Shown here piece by piece: positions 1 to 12,186 of a stretch of 64,000 nt of DNA. The stretch is from Gossypium raimondii (Eukaryota > Streptophyta > Magnoliopsida > Malvales > Malvaceae). Made by a program: the position numbers and the translations under genes. Under the pieces are notes generated by a model. It did not search any database, was not told the DNA's origin, and worked only from the letters and a program-made list of their open reading frames with translations. Location: NCBI RefSeq assembly GCF_025698545.1, contig NC_068569.1:14508001-14572000 (forward strand), written 5' to 3'. Numbering within the stretch: position 1 is the first letter of the stretch; each line of letters opens with the position of its first letter.

Positions 1-1613
1 GGATGTGAGACTTGGGGTTGGGCTTAAGAGCATGGACCATATCAGGGAATTTCATTCCATCACGAATAAAAAAGACCGGGAAATTGTTTCCAACAAGATC
101 AAAATTACCCTGAGTTTACATAAATAAATTTAGAATAGAAAGAGGCACGCAAGTTGGAGAAAAATCATATTTCAACGAAGTAATGCATTATAGACTCGGG
201 ATTGTATTCACAAACTATGCCTTAAACCCAACAAAGACAATTATAAAATGAAATATATAAGAAAATCCTCAAAGCATGTTTTAACTTTTTAACTGATTTA
301 GCAAAAGTTACAAGCACTCTAAAATTCTTTTTCCTTTACAAATTAGAATGCACTAAATGTGCCCTTTAGATTGCCAACCAGATTAGAGACAGAAAGGAGG
401 TGGCAGGTGAACTCTTACCTCTCGGGTGTAAAACTTCACCGCAAAACCACGTGGATCCCTCAGGGTTTCAGGGCTTCCACGCTCATGGATGACAGTTGAG
501 AAACGTACAATTACAGGGGTCTGAACTCCAGGGGCTCGCAGAAAATCTGCACATGTAAGCTGAGAAATGTCATGGGTGACCTCGAAGAAACCCTTTGCAC
601 TGGCTCCCCTAGCATGGACAACACGTTCTGGAATCCTCTCTCTGTCAAAGTTGGCAAGCTTTTCCACCAGATGATAGTCCTCAAGGAGGATTGGACCTGT
701 CAAAGAGGAAGTGTAGGATCCATATTGTTAACACCATGTATTCAAAAGAAAATTATTCCCACAAAGTGTTTCAACTGTCTTTCAAGTTTTATATAATTGA
801 TTGACTAAAATGCTAGCTGCAAACCTCAGTCCCCCGCCCAACATGCAGAAAATGGAAGAATATTTGAGGTAATGCATTGCATGAAACTACTATATCAGCC
901 ATATAATCAGATATGATAACATAAGCACACCATAACATCGAGGATGCAGATGCTGGTTATGGAAGATCGCTCAAAAAAAAATCATGACTGATAATCTTAC
1001 GGTCAAGGTAGTGAATTTTCTCATGGTAATAAAAAAGGAAATATACCTCTGGGTCCAACAGTAAGTGATGAGTTGTTGTTCCAAATTGGAGCACCAGAAT
1101 TGGTTGTCCAGAATGGGGAATTGAAAGCACTTGAAGGACGGTGCTGCATCATCCAATTCAGAATACCAATAAAAGAATGATTAGGCAGTAACTAAAGATA
1201 AAACTGCAGAGACGTGCAAAAAGAAAAAATACAACTTGTTTCATCAAACATCAAAGATATCATCAGAAAGAAGCTTGGTTGAAATGATTGATATTTTATG
1301 CTTGGAAGTGAAATATATTTCATGATTCCTCGTCGAATTCCCAATACCTCAAGAAACAAATCTTGAAGAACCCATGAGGAAGCAGGCAACAGTTTGTCAA
1401 AAAAGTCCAATTTAAAAAAAAGAAAAGAAAACAACAACAACAAAAACAAAGAAAAATCAACAAAGATGAAAGGAGGGACACATCACATTCGATTTGATTC
1501 AATGAGGAAGTTGATACATCAGAAAAAGAAATAGAGAGTCGAATTTAATCAAGCGAACGATTAAAATTACAATAATAGAAATAGAAGAAAGAGAATACCT
1601 TGTAGGGATCCAT
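1..1613 (-). CDS. CAT: Catalase, 5' part (exons 1-4, cut by window edge)
   Basis: Haem catalase that splits hydrogen peroxide into water and oxygen in peroxisomes. The coding exons are 1599-1613, 1047-1143, 419-696 and 1-109 on the minus strand, all with GT..AG borders and in frame. The protein starts MDPYK, the usual plant catalase N-terminus, on a 15-base first exon. About 166 residues are visible out of the roughly 492 usual for the family. They include the catalytic histidine in [12 protein letters not shown] (His65 by my count) and the distal asparagine in the [13 protein letters not shown] stretch (about Asn138). The C-terminal peroxisomal signal lies outside the window. Nothing looks broken; the gene is simply truncated by the edge. 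An AT-rich TATA-like run at 1779-1797 lies upstream of the start on this strand, but its use is not shown. The paralogue number (CAT1/2/3) cannot be decided from this part. Confidence 0.97.
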
Positions 1614-3889
1614 AAGCAAAGGAAGAGCAGAGCAGGTAAAGGAGACGGAGGAAGTGAAATGTCGTGGTTTTGACGGAGTACAAATTTAGTTTGGTGGTTT
1701 TATTTTTATTTTTTTGGGACAAAAGTTCGGTGGTTTTAATGTTTTTCATCTCTCCTGTTAAGTGTTATATTATATGGTTATATAAAATATATATTATATG
1801 GTGTTTTTAGAAAGAAAAAAAAAGGGATAATAAATTTTTCCCTCCAAATTAAAAAAAATAATTTTAACTCTTATTTAATTTTTCATATTTTTAAATCTTG
1901 AATTTTTAATTTTCAATTTTTGTTGAACCATCTCGTAATGGATCAAAAATTAAGCTTTATTAACTTTGTTTATGTAGCATACATGTAGATTGCCATATGA
2001 ATGACATTTCAAAGATTTAATTAATTTTTAAATTTTAAATATTAAAAATATTTTTATACTTTTAAATAAATTTAGTGATTTTTAATTTATTTAAATTTAT
2101 TTTTTAAAATTATTTACTTGCTAATATGTCCTTCACATGACAATTCACTTATATGTTATGTTAATAAAGCTAAAAAATATTAAAATTTTCATCAATTATT
2201 GAGTATTTTGATAAAAAATGAAATTCAATGGCCAAAAGAGATTAAAAATTAAATGGAGAGCTAAAATGATATTTTTTTATAAAGTTAGAGGGCCAAAAGG
2301 TCATTATGTCAAAAATTGTGTAGTGATTATTTCATTTTCTTCATAATTTTTACATTGAAGTTTAATACTATTAAATTGTGTTCGATTTTTAAATTCATAA
2401 TTTTTAATTATTTTATTGAAAGATGATATAAAAATATGAAATAATAAAATATTGTCATAATGATATTAGCTATAAATTAAAAAATATTTTTATAATTTCA
2501 TAACGATTCGGTGATTTATGTTTTAATATCAATATAGATATTTTATATAAAAATAAACTTTTTTAAATGTCTTTAAGAAAAGTTATAAATAAATTGTGAT
2601 TATAGTCATAATTATAATTAAACAAACAATACGTTGAAATAATTATAATTAGAAATAAATCAGAATTTATTTACGTGGAAGGAATACATATTAATTGTTT
2701 TTAAAGTAGTAACTCATAAATATTATTTTATGAACAAATAGACTTAAAATAGGTTATTACTTCTCATCACAATAAATTATATCGTATATAAATTCAATTA
2801 ATTAGTTATTAATTGTGATTAAAGCATGAATTAAACAAAACTCCACTCATATAGAATAAGCTTGAGATATATAAAACAAGAAGTAAGCGAGAAATTGAAA
2901 TCCCCACCCGATATTTATGAATTGGATATCATGAAATTATTTTATGACAGAGAAATGTAAGAAAAAATAAAATAACATGAGAACTTTGTTTTGGTTCCTT
3001 GATCCTTATCTTATCCAAAACAAAGGTTTGGATTTTTGGGAGAGAAAATACGTAAACATTTATGTAAGGAGTGACATGGACCACTTCTATGATGACACGT
3101 ATGGAATAAAGTCCTTAAAACATGTGCCCTCTGTTTAGGTTAACTAGTAGAAAGAGTAGCGAGTTTTTATGGGGAGGGTGAGCTTTATCCACAACATTGC
3201 TTCTTCACCCAAGGATGTAATAATTTGATCTAAGGTTATCCAGTTTTTTTTTTTTTAATTTCCAAGTTAAATCAAATAAATTTATTATCCGACAATGTAA
3301 TAATGTGTGATTTCGAGCATGCCTTTTGTTTTATATTTTCATGTTTCAACATTGTTTTTGTTTTTGTCTCTTTGCTATACCATTTTTTTCTTCTTTTTTT
3401 TAAGAGAAAGTATGCGAAACAAAAGATATTGAGTTAAGATGTGTATAAAAGATTTGATTAAATTAATTTTATATTATTAAATGGATCAATTTTATTTTAA
3501 ATTGAATTGTATTTAAAAATAATTTTAAGATATTTCTTATATGGAAAATGTTAATTTTATTATAATTTAAATTTATTTAATTTTAAAAAATTATTTATTT
3601 AATAATTACGGAATTAATATAATCAATATTAACTTTGTTATGATTTAAATTTATTTAATTTTTTAAATAATATAAAAATTAAATTAATACAGTAACATAT
3701 TAGTCACTATAAATGACTAAGCGGAAGAGTTGCTTTGTGTCAGTATATATGGGAATGGAAACCCTAATGGCCCAATCATGAAGCCATCGGCCATCGCAGA
3801 AATCTGATAGTCATATGACAATTTTTGGGCCTGAAAATTACGACTTTGTTCTACAAAGGACTGAAAAAATCATTTGGAAAAACATTTAT
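1614..3889. other. AT-rich intergenic DNA, catalase promoter side
   Basis: Strongly AT-rich sequence with no convincing coding exon on either strand. The part next to 1613 must hold the catalase 5' leader and promoter. Near 3060-3140 a GACACGT motif and an unusually GC-richer patch occur, which could be regulatory. I see no transposon ends. Confidence 0.6.
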
Positions 3890-3961
3890 TCCGTTGCCGG
3901 GACTTGAACCCGGGTCTCTCGGGTGAGAGCCGAGTATCCTAACCACCTAGACTACAACGGA
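3890..3961 (-). tRNA. tRNA-Glu (anticodon CTC)
   Basis: On the minus strand this 72-base stretch folds as a standard tRNA. The acceptor arms TCCGTTG and CAACGGA pair. An A-box-like D arm contains TCTAGGTGGTTAGGATA. The anticodon CTC sits at 3925-3927 in a seven-base loop, and the T arm holds GGGTTCAAGTCCC. The CTC anticodon reads GAG, so it charges glutamate. It follows plant nuclear tRNA-Glu closely. No CCA is encoded, as expected for a nuclear gene, and there is no intron. Confidence 0.96.
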
Positions 3962-5175
3962 ATTGTTTTTTAAGCTAATAATTTATAATAATAAATATAA
4001 AATCTTGAATAATCTCTTATTTTTAGTAAAAAGAAAAGAGGAAAGAATGAATGATATCTTATTTTAACAAAACAGATTGGTAAAGTCGATGGTTCTAATG
4101 TGTCCAGAAATTAAAATAACAAACTTATAAAAAAAAAAAAAAGAAGAAAGAAAGCAGCGATCCAAATGTAATCTGACTTCACAATCATCATCAGACAAAG
4201 ACAGGGACAAGCGCAAAAAAAATCTGGTTGCGTTCTTTTACGTGTCAATGTCACATAAACATCCATAGCTGCCACGCAATCTTCGCCACGTTTCACCATC
4301 GATTCTACCATCACCAAATTTTAGCCATAAAATTCATTTTATTTTCAGATCTTTTGAACTTCTATTTTGGAAATTATATTATCAAAAGATCAAGTTTGCC
4401 TGATTAAGAGATACCCTACCCACGTTTTCTTTAAATGATGGACTACTCATTTTCCTGGATCCAATATACTTCCTTTCATTTATGGCCCCGTGAGTATTCT
4501 GCCAGTGCCAGGTAATTGAAAATCAGAGGGTGGGAAAAAGAATTGCCTCCGTGAAAATTTCCAGGTATATAAGTATATATAATGTATAGATATAAAATAA
4601 TGTTGTCATAAGTGATGATAGCGTGGTAAGCATGGGTGCCTATCATCTTATGTCTTGTATTTTGTCTGTTGTGTGGACTTTCTTGGGCTTATTTTAAGGT
4701 TGCCTTTGGAGATATTTTATTGCGTATTGGTGTTGTGGTTGGATAAGAATGTGGCGTAGGATTGATAGCGAGAGTGAAGCAGCTGGGTGGGTTTAGATTT
4801 TTTTTCAAGTTGCACGATTCCAGCTCCTTCCAGCGTCCTATCAGATAGCGATGTTTGACTCCTTACTCCTTTGCTTTAGTTTTAACCCCTTAGTTGATCA
4901 CCTATCAGCATCTGTTTTTGGAGAGATCTTGGTCTTGATTTGCATCCTAATGTGCTTTTTAGATTGATTAATTACAAGGTAAGATTTAATCTGAACTTGC
5001 TTCTTTCTTCTTTCTTTTTCTTTAATATGTATTTTTATCAGATAAATGAAAGGTGGTGTGTGATATCTCCCCTCGCTATCTCAGGTTCCTATAAATAAGG
5101 CTGATTTTCTAGCTGAAGTTCTAAGTAAGTGGAAAGTATTGGGTTTTTTTTTTCATTTAGGGAGAAAGAAAAAAT
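3962..5175. promoter_or_regulatory. Promoter/5' leader region of the BTB gene
   Basis: Non-coding. A TATA-like run (GTATATAAGTATATATAATG) lies at about 4564-4583. The leader probably contains an intron: a donor AAG|GTAAG at 4979 and a pyrimidine-rich acceptor ending TTTAG at 5160, 15 bases before the start codon at 5176. The leader intron is inferred from splice signals only. Confidence 0.45.
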
Positions 5176-8100
5176 ATGGAAACGAAAGAGAAAAAGTTCC
5201 TGACGGTCGCTCCCTTTGAGTGTGCTTGGATAAAGGATCTGAAATTCCGTGAAGCTGGCAGAGGATGTGTATCATTCGATGCTTTCGCTCACAATGATGT
5301 TACTGTGGTGTTTAGGGAGAATGTTGGAAGTCAACACTATCATTATAAGAGGGATAACAGTCCTCATTATACTGTAATCATTGGTAGCCATAGGAATAGT
5401 AGGTTGAAAATTGAGGTGGATGGGAAAACTGTGGTTGATGTGGTAGGTATTGGTCTATGTTGTTCTTCTGCATTTCAGAGTTATTGGATCAGTATCTACG
5501 ATGGGTTGATTAGTATTGGTAAAGGAAGATACCCTTTTCAGAATCTTGTGTTTGAGTGGCTAGATACAAATCCAAATTGCAGTGTTCAGTATGTTGGCCT
5601 TAGTAGCTGGGATAAACATGTTGGCTATAGGAATGTTAACGTATTGCCCTTGACTCAAAATCATTTGTCGCTGTGGAAGCAAGTTAACAGCGAATACAAT
5701 GGCGACGGTGATGAGGAGTTGGGAGATGAACAAACGGGCTATGACAAATGGGGGCTTGAAAATTTTCTTGAGAGTTGGGAATTATCTGATATGGTGTTCA
5801 TTGTTGGTGAGGAGGCAAGGTCTGTCCCTGCTCATAAGGTTATATTGCAAGCATCAGGGAACTTTGGTCTGAGCTCATCACATGAAGATGTTATTCAGCT
5901 ACAGCAGGTAGCATATCCAACTCTGCACGCGCTTCTTCAGTATGTGTATGCAGGCCAAACACAGGTAATACTAATGTTTCCCCTAAAGCCTACAGGCTTC
6001 AGTGTTTTTGGCTTTTTGAGTTTTCTTATTTCTTGCTGTCTGTTTGACAAAGATTTCAGAGGCACAACTTAGTTCGTTGTGGGGTTTGGCTTTACGGTTC
6101 GAAGTGATGCCACTAGTGAAGCAATGTGAGGAAGCAATGGAGAGGTTTAAAGCAAACAAAAAGTTGTCGGACTCAGGTGAGACTATGGAGTTATCATATG
6201 CGAGTTCTCATATCCACTTTGGAGGAAATTTCTGTTGTGGGCTCCCAATAAACATGCAGAGACTCCAACAATTGCGTTCAACAGGCGAGTACAGTGACAT
6301 TAGCATTTACATTGAGGGTCAAGGTCTCATTGCTCGGGCTCATAAAGTCATTCTCGGGTTATATAGTGTCCCATTTACAAAGGTGAGGTCCTCATACCTC
6401 TTATGAAATAATACTGTAAGGTCTTTTGCAGATGTATATATTATTGAACTTAGCTGCAGTTGTGTTAGGATATGTTTCTTATAGCTTGCCAAGATATTGC
6501 TTCTCACCATAATATTTAAGTTGAAAGTTTTGGGATAAAGAAATGATTTTCTTGTTTGGCTTTCTCTGCTTCGCCATTGCTATCAAATTTATAATATGGT
6601 GAGCTCAAATAGCTTCCAGTTTGATAGAGGTTTTATTCCAACTGTCTACATTAAGATTTGCTCACTAGTGCAGCTGCCTTTGGAGAAGGAACTGAAATAG
6701 GCAAAACTTTTGTTTCATCACAAAATGAGTGGTTAACCTTCATATTTATTTCTAAAAGGAAGAGGTCCTTGTGCTCATCATATTTCCTCTTCATTTCAAC
6801 TTTTTTTGTTTTTGGTTGTGTCAACAGTTTTTGACTAATATAATTAATTGCCCTACAGATGTTCACGAATGGAATGTGTGAGAGCAACTCACCTGAGGTT
6901 TGTTTAAGGGATGAGTCTCCAGCAGCATTGAAGGCTATGCTTGAATTCATGTACTGCGGGGATCTCAGGATTGAGGATAATGAGGACTTTGGTACCTTGT
7001 TACTCCAGCTCCTTCTGTTATCTGACAAATTCGGAATCTCTCTTCTTCATCAGGAATGCTGCAAAATGCTTTTAGAATGCCTCTCAGAGGTAGTTTGTTG
7101 ATCTATAGCTTATGGAATAATTTGATTTTATCATTTTGTATTTCCATGCAGATATGCTTTCTTGCCAATGTCACATGTTTTTTTGCATGAATAGAATTAA
7201 AAGAACGGAGAAGTGAGTTGCGGTTTCGGAGTTCTGAAAACAAAAGATGAGACCCCTTTTATAAATAATGAATTATAAAAATATTGATACCTTTCATGTA
7301 CATATTACATGCAGGGACGGAGTTCTAGTGGAAGATGGTCATACAACAACTTTTTCTATTTTGCACAAGTTTAATGGACGAGGAAGCAGACAATAGGGCT
7401 TATATAATTAGTTGTCCTACAGATGTTCGCAATAGGGCTGTTGCTTGTGAAGCTAACTGTTGAACTTTGTTGCAGGACTCTGTCTGTCCAATCCTCCAAG
7501 TGGTTTCCTCAATCCCATCATGTAAACTTATCAAGGAAACTTGTGAAAGGAATTTTGCAATGCACTTTGACTACCGCACTACTGCAAGCCTTGATTTCAT
7601 CTCTTTAGACGAGACAACTTTCAGGAATATTATTCAGGTGGGTCTTCACTCGTCAAAACTTGTATGATATGTTGGCTATCTTAGGATGAGGCTGACATGC
7701 TCTACCCATAGAACATAATTTCCAACATGGAGACTGAGAAGCTGTGTAGTGATGGCTTTATGATGCTACAATTTAAGTGGCTAGTCAGTACGTAGTTATA
7801 TGGATAGAGATGAGAAGCTTAAAGAAATATGCTAAAATTATTTCTATTTCTCTGTCAAGGTTCTTTTGGTTTACATTGATAGACTTGGGATTTTATAGGT
7901 TTCCTTATTGTTATAAATTATCGACTCCTTGCAGCATCCGGATCTAACTGTAATATCTGAAGAAAGGGTTCTCGATGCAATTTTGATGTGGTACATGAAA
8001 TCAGAGAAATTGTGTGGATGGGAAGTGGTGAATGAGCTAATTACAAATTCAACTTTAGAAAGTGTGTTCAAGGACAGGCTTCAACTGGTGAATGACTTGC

Positions 8101-9924
8101 TTGCATCAGTGCGGTTCTCTTTATTGCCATACCCCCTGCTAAAGAAGGTAAAAAACCCCTGGATCCAAGGATATCTATCAAGGAGTGCTATGATATGCCT
8201 ATGGCCGGGCTATAAACTGCTATTTTGTTTTTTCAATGATGTTGCAGTTAGAAAATACCAGTCTAAGCACGCAGATATCTGCTTTTGGTGATCTTGTAAG
8301 TTTGCCATTCCTCTTCGAGGAAACATTTTGGATATGTGTTTTGATACTATATTTTTGTTTCCTCCTTGGCTAATGTATCTTGGTTAATAAAATAGGTTAA
8401 GGAAGCCATTAATTATATAGAATGTGGAGCAGCAACACATGGAAACGACCAGAAGTAAGTCCTGTTTTGTGCTTATAAATCTTGATATTTTGCTTATATG
8501 GGGTTTACATTCGTAACTAAAATGTCAATTTCATTAGTGAGAAAATGGAAATTATGATTGAGAATTCAACACATAAACAGTGAAGAGAAACTAAGTCCAC
8601 TATCATCTCCTCTCTTAGGGTTTATTTTGCTTGCCGTTATCCTCTCACTTGGCCATCAGGGCAGTTCTTATAGTCAAGGTCTTTTGATTCTTTCTGAAAG
8701 AGCTAATTTAAAAATCTTGCCTTTTGATGCTAGACTTGTTATAGAAGACTTTTAGGTATTTATCTGCATTCTGTTTGAAATGAATTTCCAAAGAGCCAAT
8801 ACTGAATGGCTTAGGAGTAGTGTTCCTGGGTAATGAATTGACCAACACTGATTTCTATTTCATGAAGTGAAAGATTTCAACATAGACGTTCCAGTTATAA
8901 GGAGCTACAGTATATATGTGATGGGGATAGCAATGGAGTTCTGTACTTCTCCGGGACATCATATGGGGAACATCCTTGGGTTAACCCTGTTCTGTCTAAG
9001 GTGAAATACTCGAATCAATCCTCTTTGATTTTTCTTTTCATAATGCAGTTACTGTTCCTTACCCCCTCTTTAACTTTCCATGCTTCAGAGAATTACTATT
9101 ACAGCTAGCAGCCCTGCTTCAAGGCACACAGATCCCAAGGTTTTGGTATCAAGAACTTACCAGGTATGATGAACCAAACCTTTTCAAAGGTCTCTACAAC
9201 AAGCCTAAAGCAGAATGCATTCATTATTTTGCTCGAACTAAATGGTATGCCCTGCATCAGGGAACATGTTTTGCTGGGCCTCGTATGGAAAACGGAAATA
9301 TCTGTGCTTGGTGGATGGTTGACATTGGCAAAGATCATCAGGTTTTTGCTCTATTCTTCCTCTTATTAACCTGCCATGCTAAAAGATCGTTCATTTAGTT
9401 GTACTAAGTTGTGAGCGAACAAGTTCCTGGTGTCTGTTGGTCACTTACAGTCATAGTATGTACTGGGTTAATTTGAGTGTGCTCCGCTCTACTAAAAGAG
9501 TTTAAGTGGAAGTGTCGCTTTGAGTAACTGTTAACAATCTTCTAAATGCCAAATGCTATTAATTCAGCTTATGTGCAACTACTACACATTGAGACAGGAC
9601 GGCTCCAGGGCATACATAAGGAATTGGAAATTTCAGGTAAATATGTACTATTAAGTAAATTCTAACAGTGGAAGCACTGTAATTTAACTCTCCTTGACGT
9701 TCCAGGGTTGTATGGATGGAAAGACTTGGATAGATTTGAGAGTGCACGAGAATGACCAAACAATGTGCAAGCCAGGTCAGTTTGCATCATGGCCTGTAAC
9801 TGGACCGAATGCTCTGCTTCCATTTAGATTCTTCAGGGTTCTACTCACTGGTCCGACCACGGATGCCTCAAACCCCTGGAACTTATGCATTTGCTTCCTG
9901 GAGCTCTATGGTTACTTCCGTTGA
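5176..9924 (+). CDS. BTB/POZ-BACK protein with discoidin-like C-terminus (At2g30600 type)
   Basis: Exons: 5176-5964, 6053-6382, 6859-7089, 7476-7637, 7935-8147, 8248-8295, 8396-8454, 8868-9000, 9089-9163, 9261-9341, 9568-9636, 9706-9924. All joins keep frame and give 802 residues, close to the Arabidopsis homologue as I recall it (about 809). Residues 12-158 resemble the farnesoic-acid methyltransferase-like domain. A first BTB (about 200-297, SDMVFIVG..VPAHKVIL) and a second BTB (about 340-447, SDISIYIEG..ARAHKVIL) follow. A BACK region spans about 450-575, and a discoidin/F5-8C-like domain about 612-800 ends LELYGYFR. BTB-BACK proteins usually serve as substrate adaptors of CUL3 ubiquitin ligases; that role is inferred here, and the substrate is unknown. 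The two BTB units and the C-terminal domain recall animal BTBD9. The start is the first ATG, just after a likely leader-intron acceptor. Confidence 0.93.
7403..7430 (+). repeat. Intronic copy of the exon-3 acceptor edge
   Basis: These 28 bases in intron 3 of the BTB gene match 6839-6866, the end of intron 2 plus the first eight bases of exon 3, at 25 of 28 positions, including the CCTACAG acceptor and the following ATGTTC. It looks like a small local duplication that left a spare 3' splice site about 45 bases before the real exon-4 acceptor. Confidence 0.6.
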
Positions 9925-10581
9925 ATGTGAAATTAATATGTGCATCTATTCTGGGTTTTCCAATAGCAGATCCTTTTCAAGTTTTTTTTTTTTTTTTTTG
10001 ACCTACCACCACGTACAGTTCTACCAAATAAAATTTATGTAGTTGACGTTGAGAACTGAATTTACCTCGTGCGATTCCTGCCACTGAAAAGATCCGTCGA
10101 TCGAAAATATGTAACATGGCAATTCCATGTAAAAGTATGTTGTTGTGGGTCATTCGCCCTCAAGATACAATACATCACCTATACACTTTATATCATAAAA
10201 ACCAATGCCCATCTCTGCACAAGGCAGGTGCATCTTCTACACTGAATCCACCGATACACTTGATATCATAGTGATCAGAGGTAGATAGTTCTTAATGTTG
10301 TATATTGGAGACTACCGAGATTACCATTGTTCACTTTTACTTGCATTCAAATGATTATATAAAGCTGTTGACTGCAAAAAGACTCGTATTCCTTTATGGC
10401 ATAATGGCATTAGAGGTGCTGGGTCAGATTATATTTTTCATCTTTGCACTAACCTATAAACACAAAACTAGATGTGCATGCTTTATCGTATCCTGGAAAA
10501 TATATGAGCAGTCATCCGGTTACATATGCGGGCAAAATAACTTCACCTCAATCTAGTTTCTTCTTTATTAACATAATGAAA
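9925..10581. other. BTB-gene 3' region, no gene seen
   Basis: Likely 3' untranslated region and downstream DNA of the BTB gene, including a long T run at 9980-9998. An ORF-sized reading here has no recognisable protein. Nothing else is supported. Confidence 0.5.
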
Positions 10582-10728
10582 GAGTACCCTTTTACCTCAA
10601 GGCAATTCTCAGGAATCAACATCATGAATGAGTACCCTTTTACCTCAAATATGACTACAAATTTAGTTCCTAAACTCATGGCAATTCTCAGGAATCAACA
10701 TACAAAAGAGAACCCCCTTTGACCTCAA
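10582..10728. repeat. Interleaved direct repeats downstream of the SmD3 copy
   Basis: A 19-base motif, GAGTACCCTTTTACCTCAA, occurs at 10582 and 10630, with a diverged third copy at 10708. A 22-base motif beginning GGCAATTCTCAGG occurs at 10601 and 10680. Together they make a two-to-three-copy imperfect tandem repeat just downstream (in the minus sense) of the decayed SmD3 tail. Confidence 0.75.
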
Positions 10729-10841
10729 AACATGAGGAGCACAAATTTGGTTTTTAAAGTCAAGGTATTCTCCGGTAGCCTCAATGATGAACGCTGCTCC
10801 TGACAGAAGAGACCGCAATGCACTTAACAAGACAAAGTTAC

Positions 10842-11029
10842 CTTCGAACAGATGGCATAACACCTCTACCAGCTGTTGTGCCTCGGCCAGCAGCTTGAGC
10901 ATGTTAAAATGGAAAAAAAAAAAAGTTAAAAGATTGGAGCACAAGAACAAGTTAAAGACATTACTAAATAGAGGGTTTCATCTTAATTACGGGAAAGGTG
11001 GACTTTCTTTGGCTCTCATGGCAACTGCT
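10842..11029 (-). pseudogene. Detached remnant of the SmD3 RG-rich tail
   Basis: Past the premature stop at 11030-11032, the minus strand still reads the expected SmD3 tail in another frame: GRAVAMRAK down to about 10999, then AQAAGRGTTAGRGVMPSVR at 10842-10900. The join between the two is damaged. Where a donor would be expected after AAAG the sequence reads AAAG, and the next segment is preceded by ACATG rather than an AG acceptor. The block still ends with a good donor (AAG|GTAAC). No convincing last exon was found. Confidence 0.7.
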
Positions 11030-12186
11030 CTACCTCTGCCAACTCCCAAGAGAGGAGCTCCTACCCTTCAAGAAATTATGAAATATGTTAGAAATCTTCT
11101 AACATGTGCATAGTGTAAGAAAGTACATAACCTGCAAGTAGATACACACCTTGATTTTAGCATCCAGACGTTTGAACATAGGAGCATTCTTCAACATGTC
11201 TGGTATGACCATAAATCTGTCAAAATACAACCAAATTTTAATATAAAACAAAGTCTGATCTAAACATATGCAAACCCTACTTGACTACCCTCAAATACTA
11301 CACCACCTATAAATCCTATAAAAAACAACGGTACAAGACGAAGAGAAGGAGACATGATACCTGACTTTATTACCTCGAATGAAAACATGCTCATGCTGTG
11401 ATACCTTTCCATCCTGAAGTGAAGCCAAAGCAAATAATTGTAGAATCACTTACAATTTGATGTAAAGGAGAGGAAGAAAACAAAGAAGCAAAAGCCAAAG
11501 AGAAGGCGAACATGCTTTTGAAAGGGATGTCTACTTCTGATTTCTGAATATATAAATGGAAAAAACAGGCACTTAAATCACAATGATTTTCCTTGGAAAG
11601 AAAACCGGTAAATTCTGAGTAAATATCTGATTTCCCCAATGCAACCCTCATTGCAAGGAAATAAATTATATGAAGAAAAGAACCAAGATGCAAGGAACTA
11701 GAACCTTTCATTAATCGGGTAACTACATGAATTTTATAAGATATGATTTCAAGCCTAAATTTGTTTGTGTCTATATACAACAAAGAAATAAAATCCAAAG
11801 ACAAAGTAGAGTGATTACCCAGTCATATCCCCCACTATCTCTGTCTCCTAGGATTTAACCCGTTTATAAACGTAAGTACGGATGTCCGTCACACAATGCC
11901 TACACCTAACATCAAATATTAAAGCATTTTAAGGTTTATCACTGGCTGAGCATAAAGAAATCAAACTCATAAACTATCGAACAGCTAAAAGGAAAACAAA
12001 CGAAGGTAAGAGAGAAAAGAGAAGTACTTTAGCAGTGAAGGTGATGTTGTCGAGCTGGCAATTCCAGTTATCCTCGCACTCGATCATGCTTCCTCTGTAA
12101 AGCTCTCCGCTTTTGAGTTCCACCGTTACCACGTGACCTGAACCCTCGTGTAGCAGCTTCACCGGAATGCCCAAGCCCCGGCTCAT
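11030..12186 (-). CDS. SMD3: Small nuclear ribonucleoprotein SmD3-like, truncated tail
   Basis: SmD3 is one of the seven Sm proteins that form the ring around U1, U2, U4 and U5 snRNAs in the spliceosome. Exons on the minus strand: 12028-12186, 11361-11413, 11150-11216, 11030-11065. They give 104 residues, beginning MSRGLGIPVKLLHE. The Sm1 motif (about 12-50, ending CQLDNITFTAK) and the Sm2 motif (VFIRGNKVRFMVIP, about 63-76) are intact. Position 60 is His where plant SmD3 normally has Leu (SQLEHV). In the last exon one extra G in the CTTGGGAGTTGGC stretch shifts the frame, so SSSLGVGRGR.. becomes SSSLGSWQR and stops. Family members usually run to about 130-147 residues with a long RG tail. 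It could be a young pseudogene or a transcribed short form; no second copy is visible here to compare. Confidence 0.8.

Noticed and set aside
1192-1749. Open frames in the catalase introns and leader
   Set aside because: They overlap the intron between exons 1 and 2 or the leader on the same strand, and are low-complexity Phe/Leu-rich translations of AT-rich DNA.
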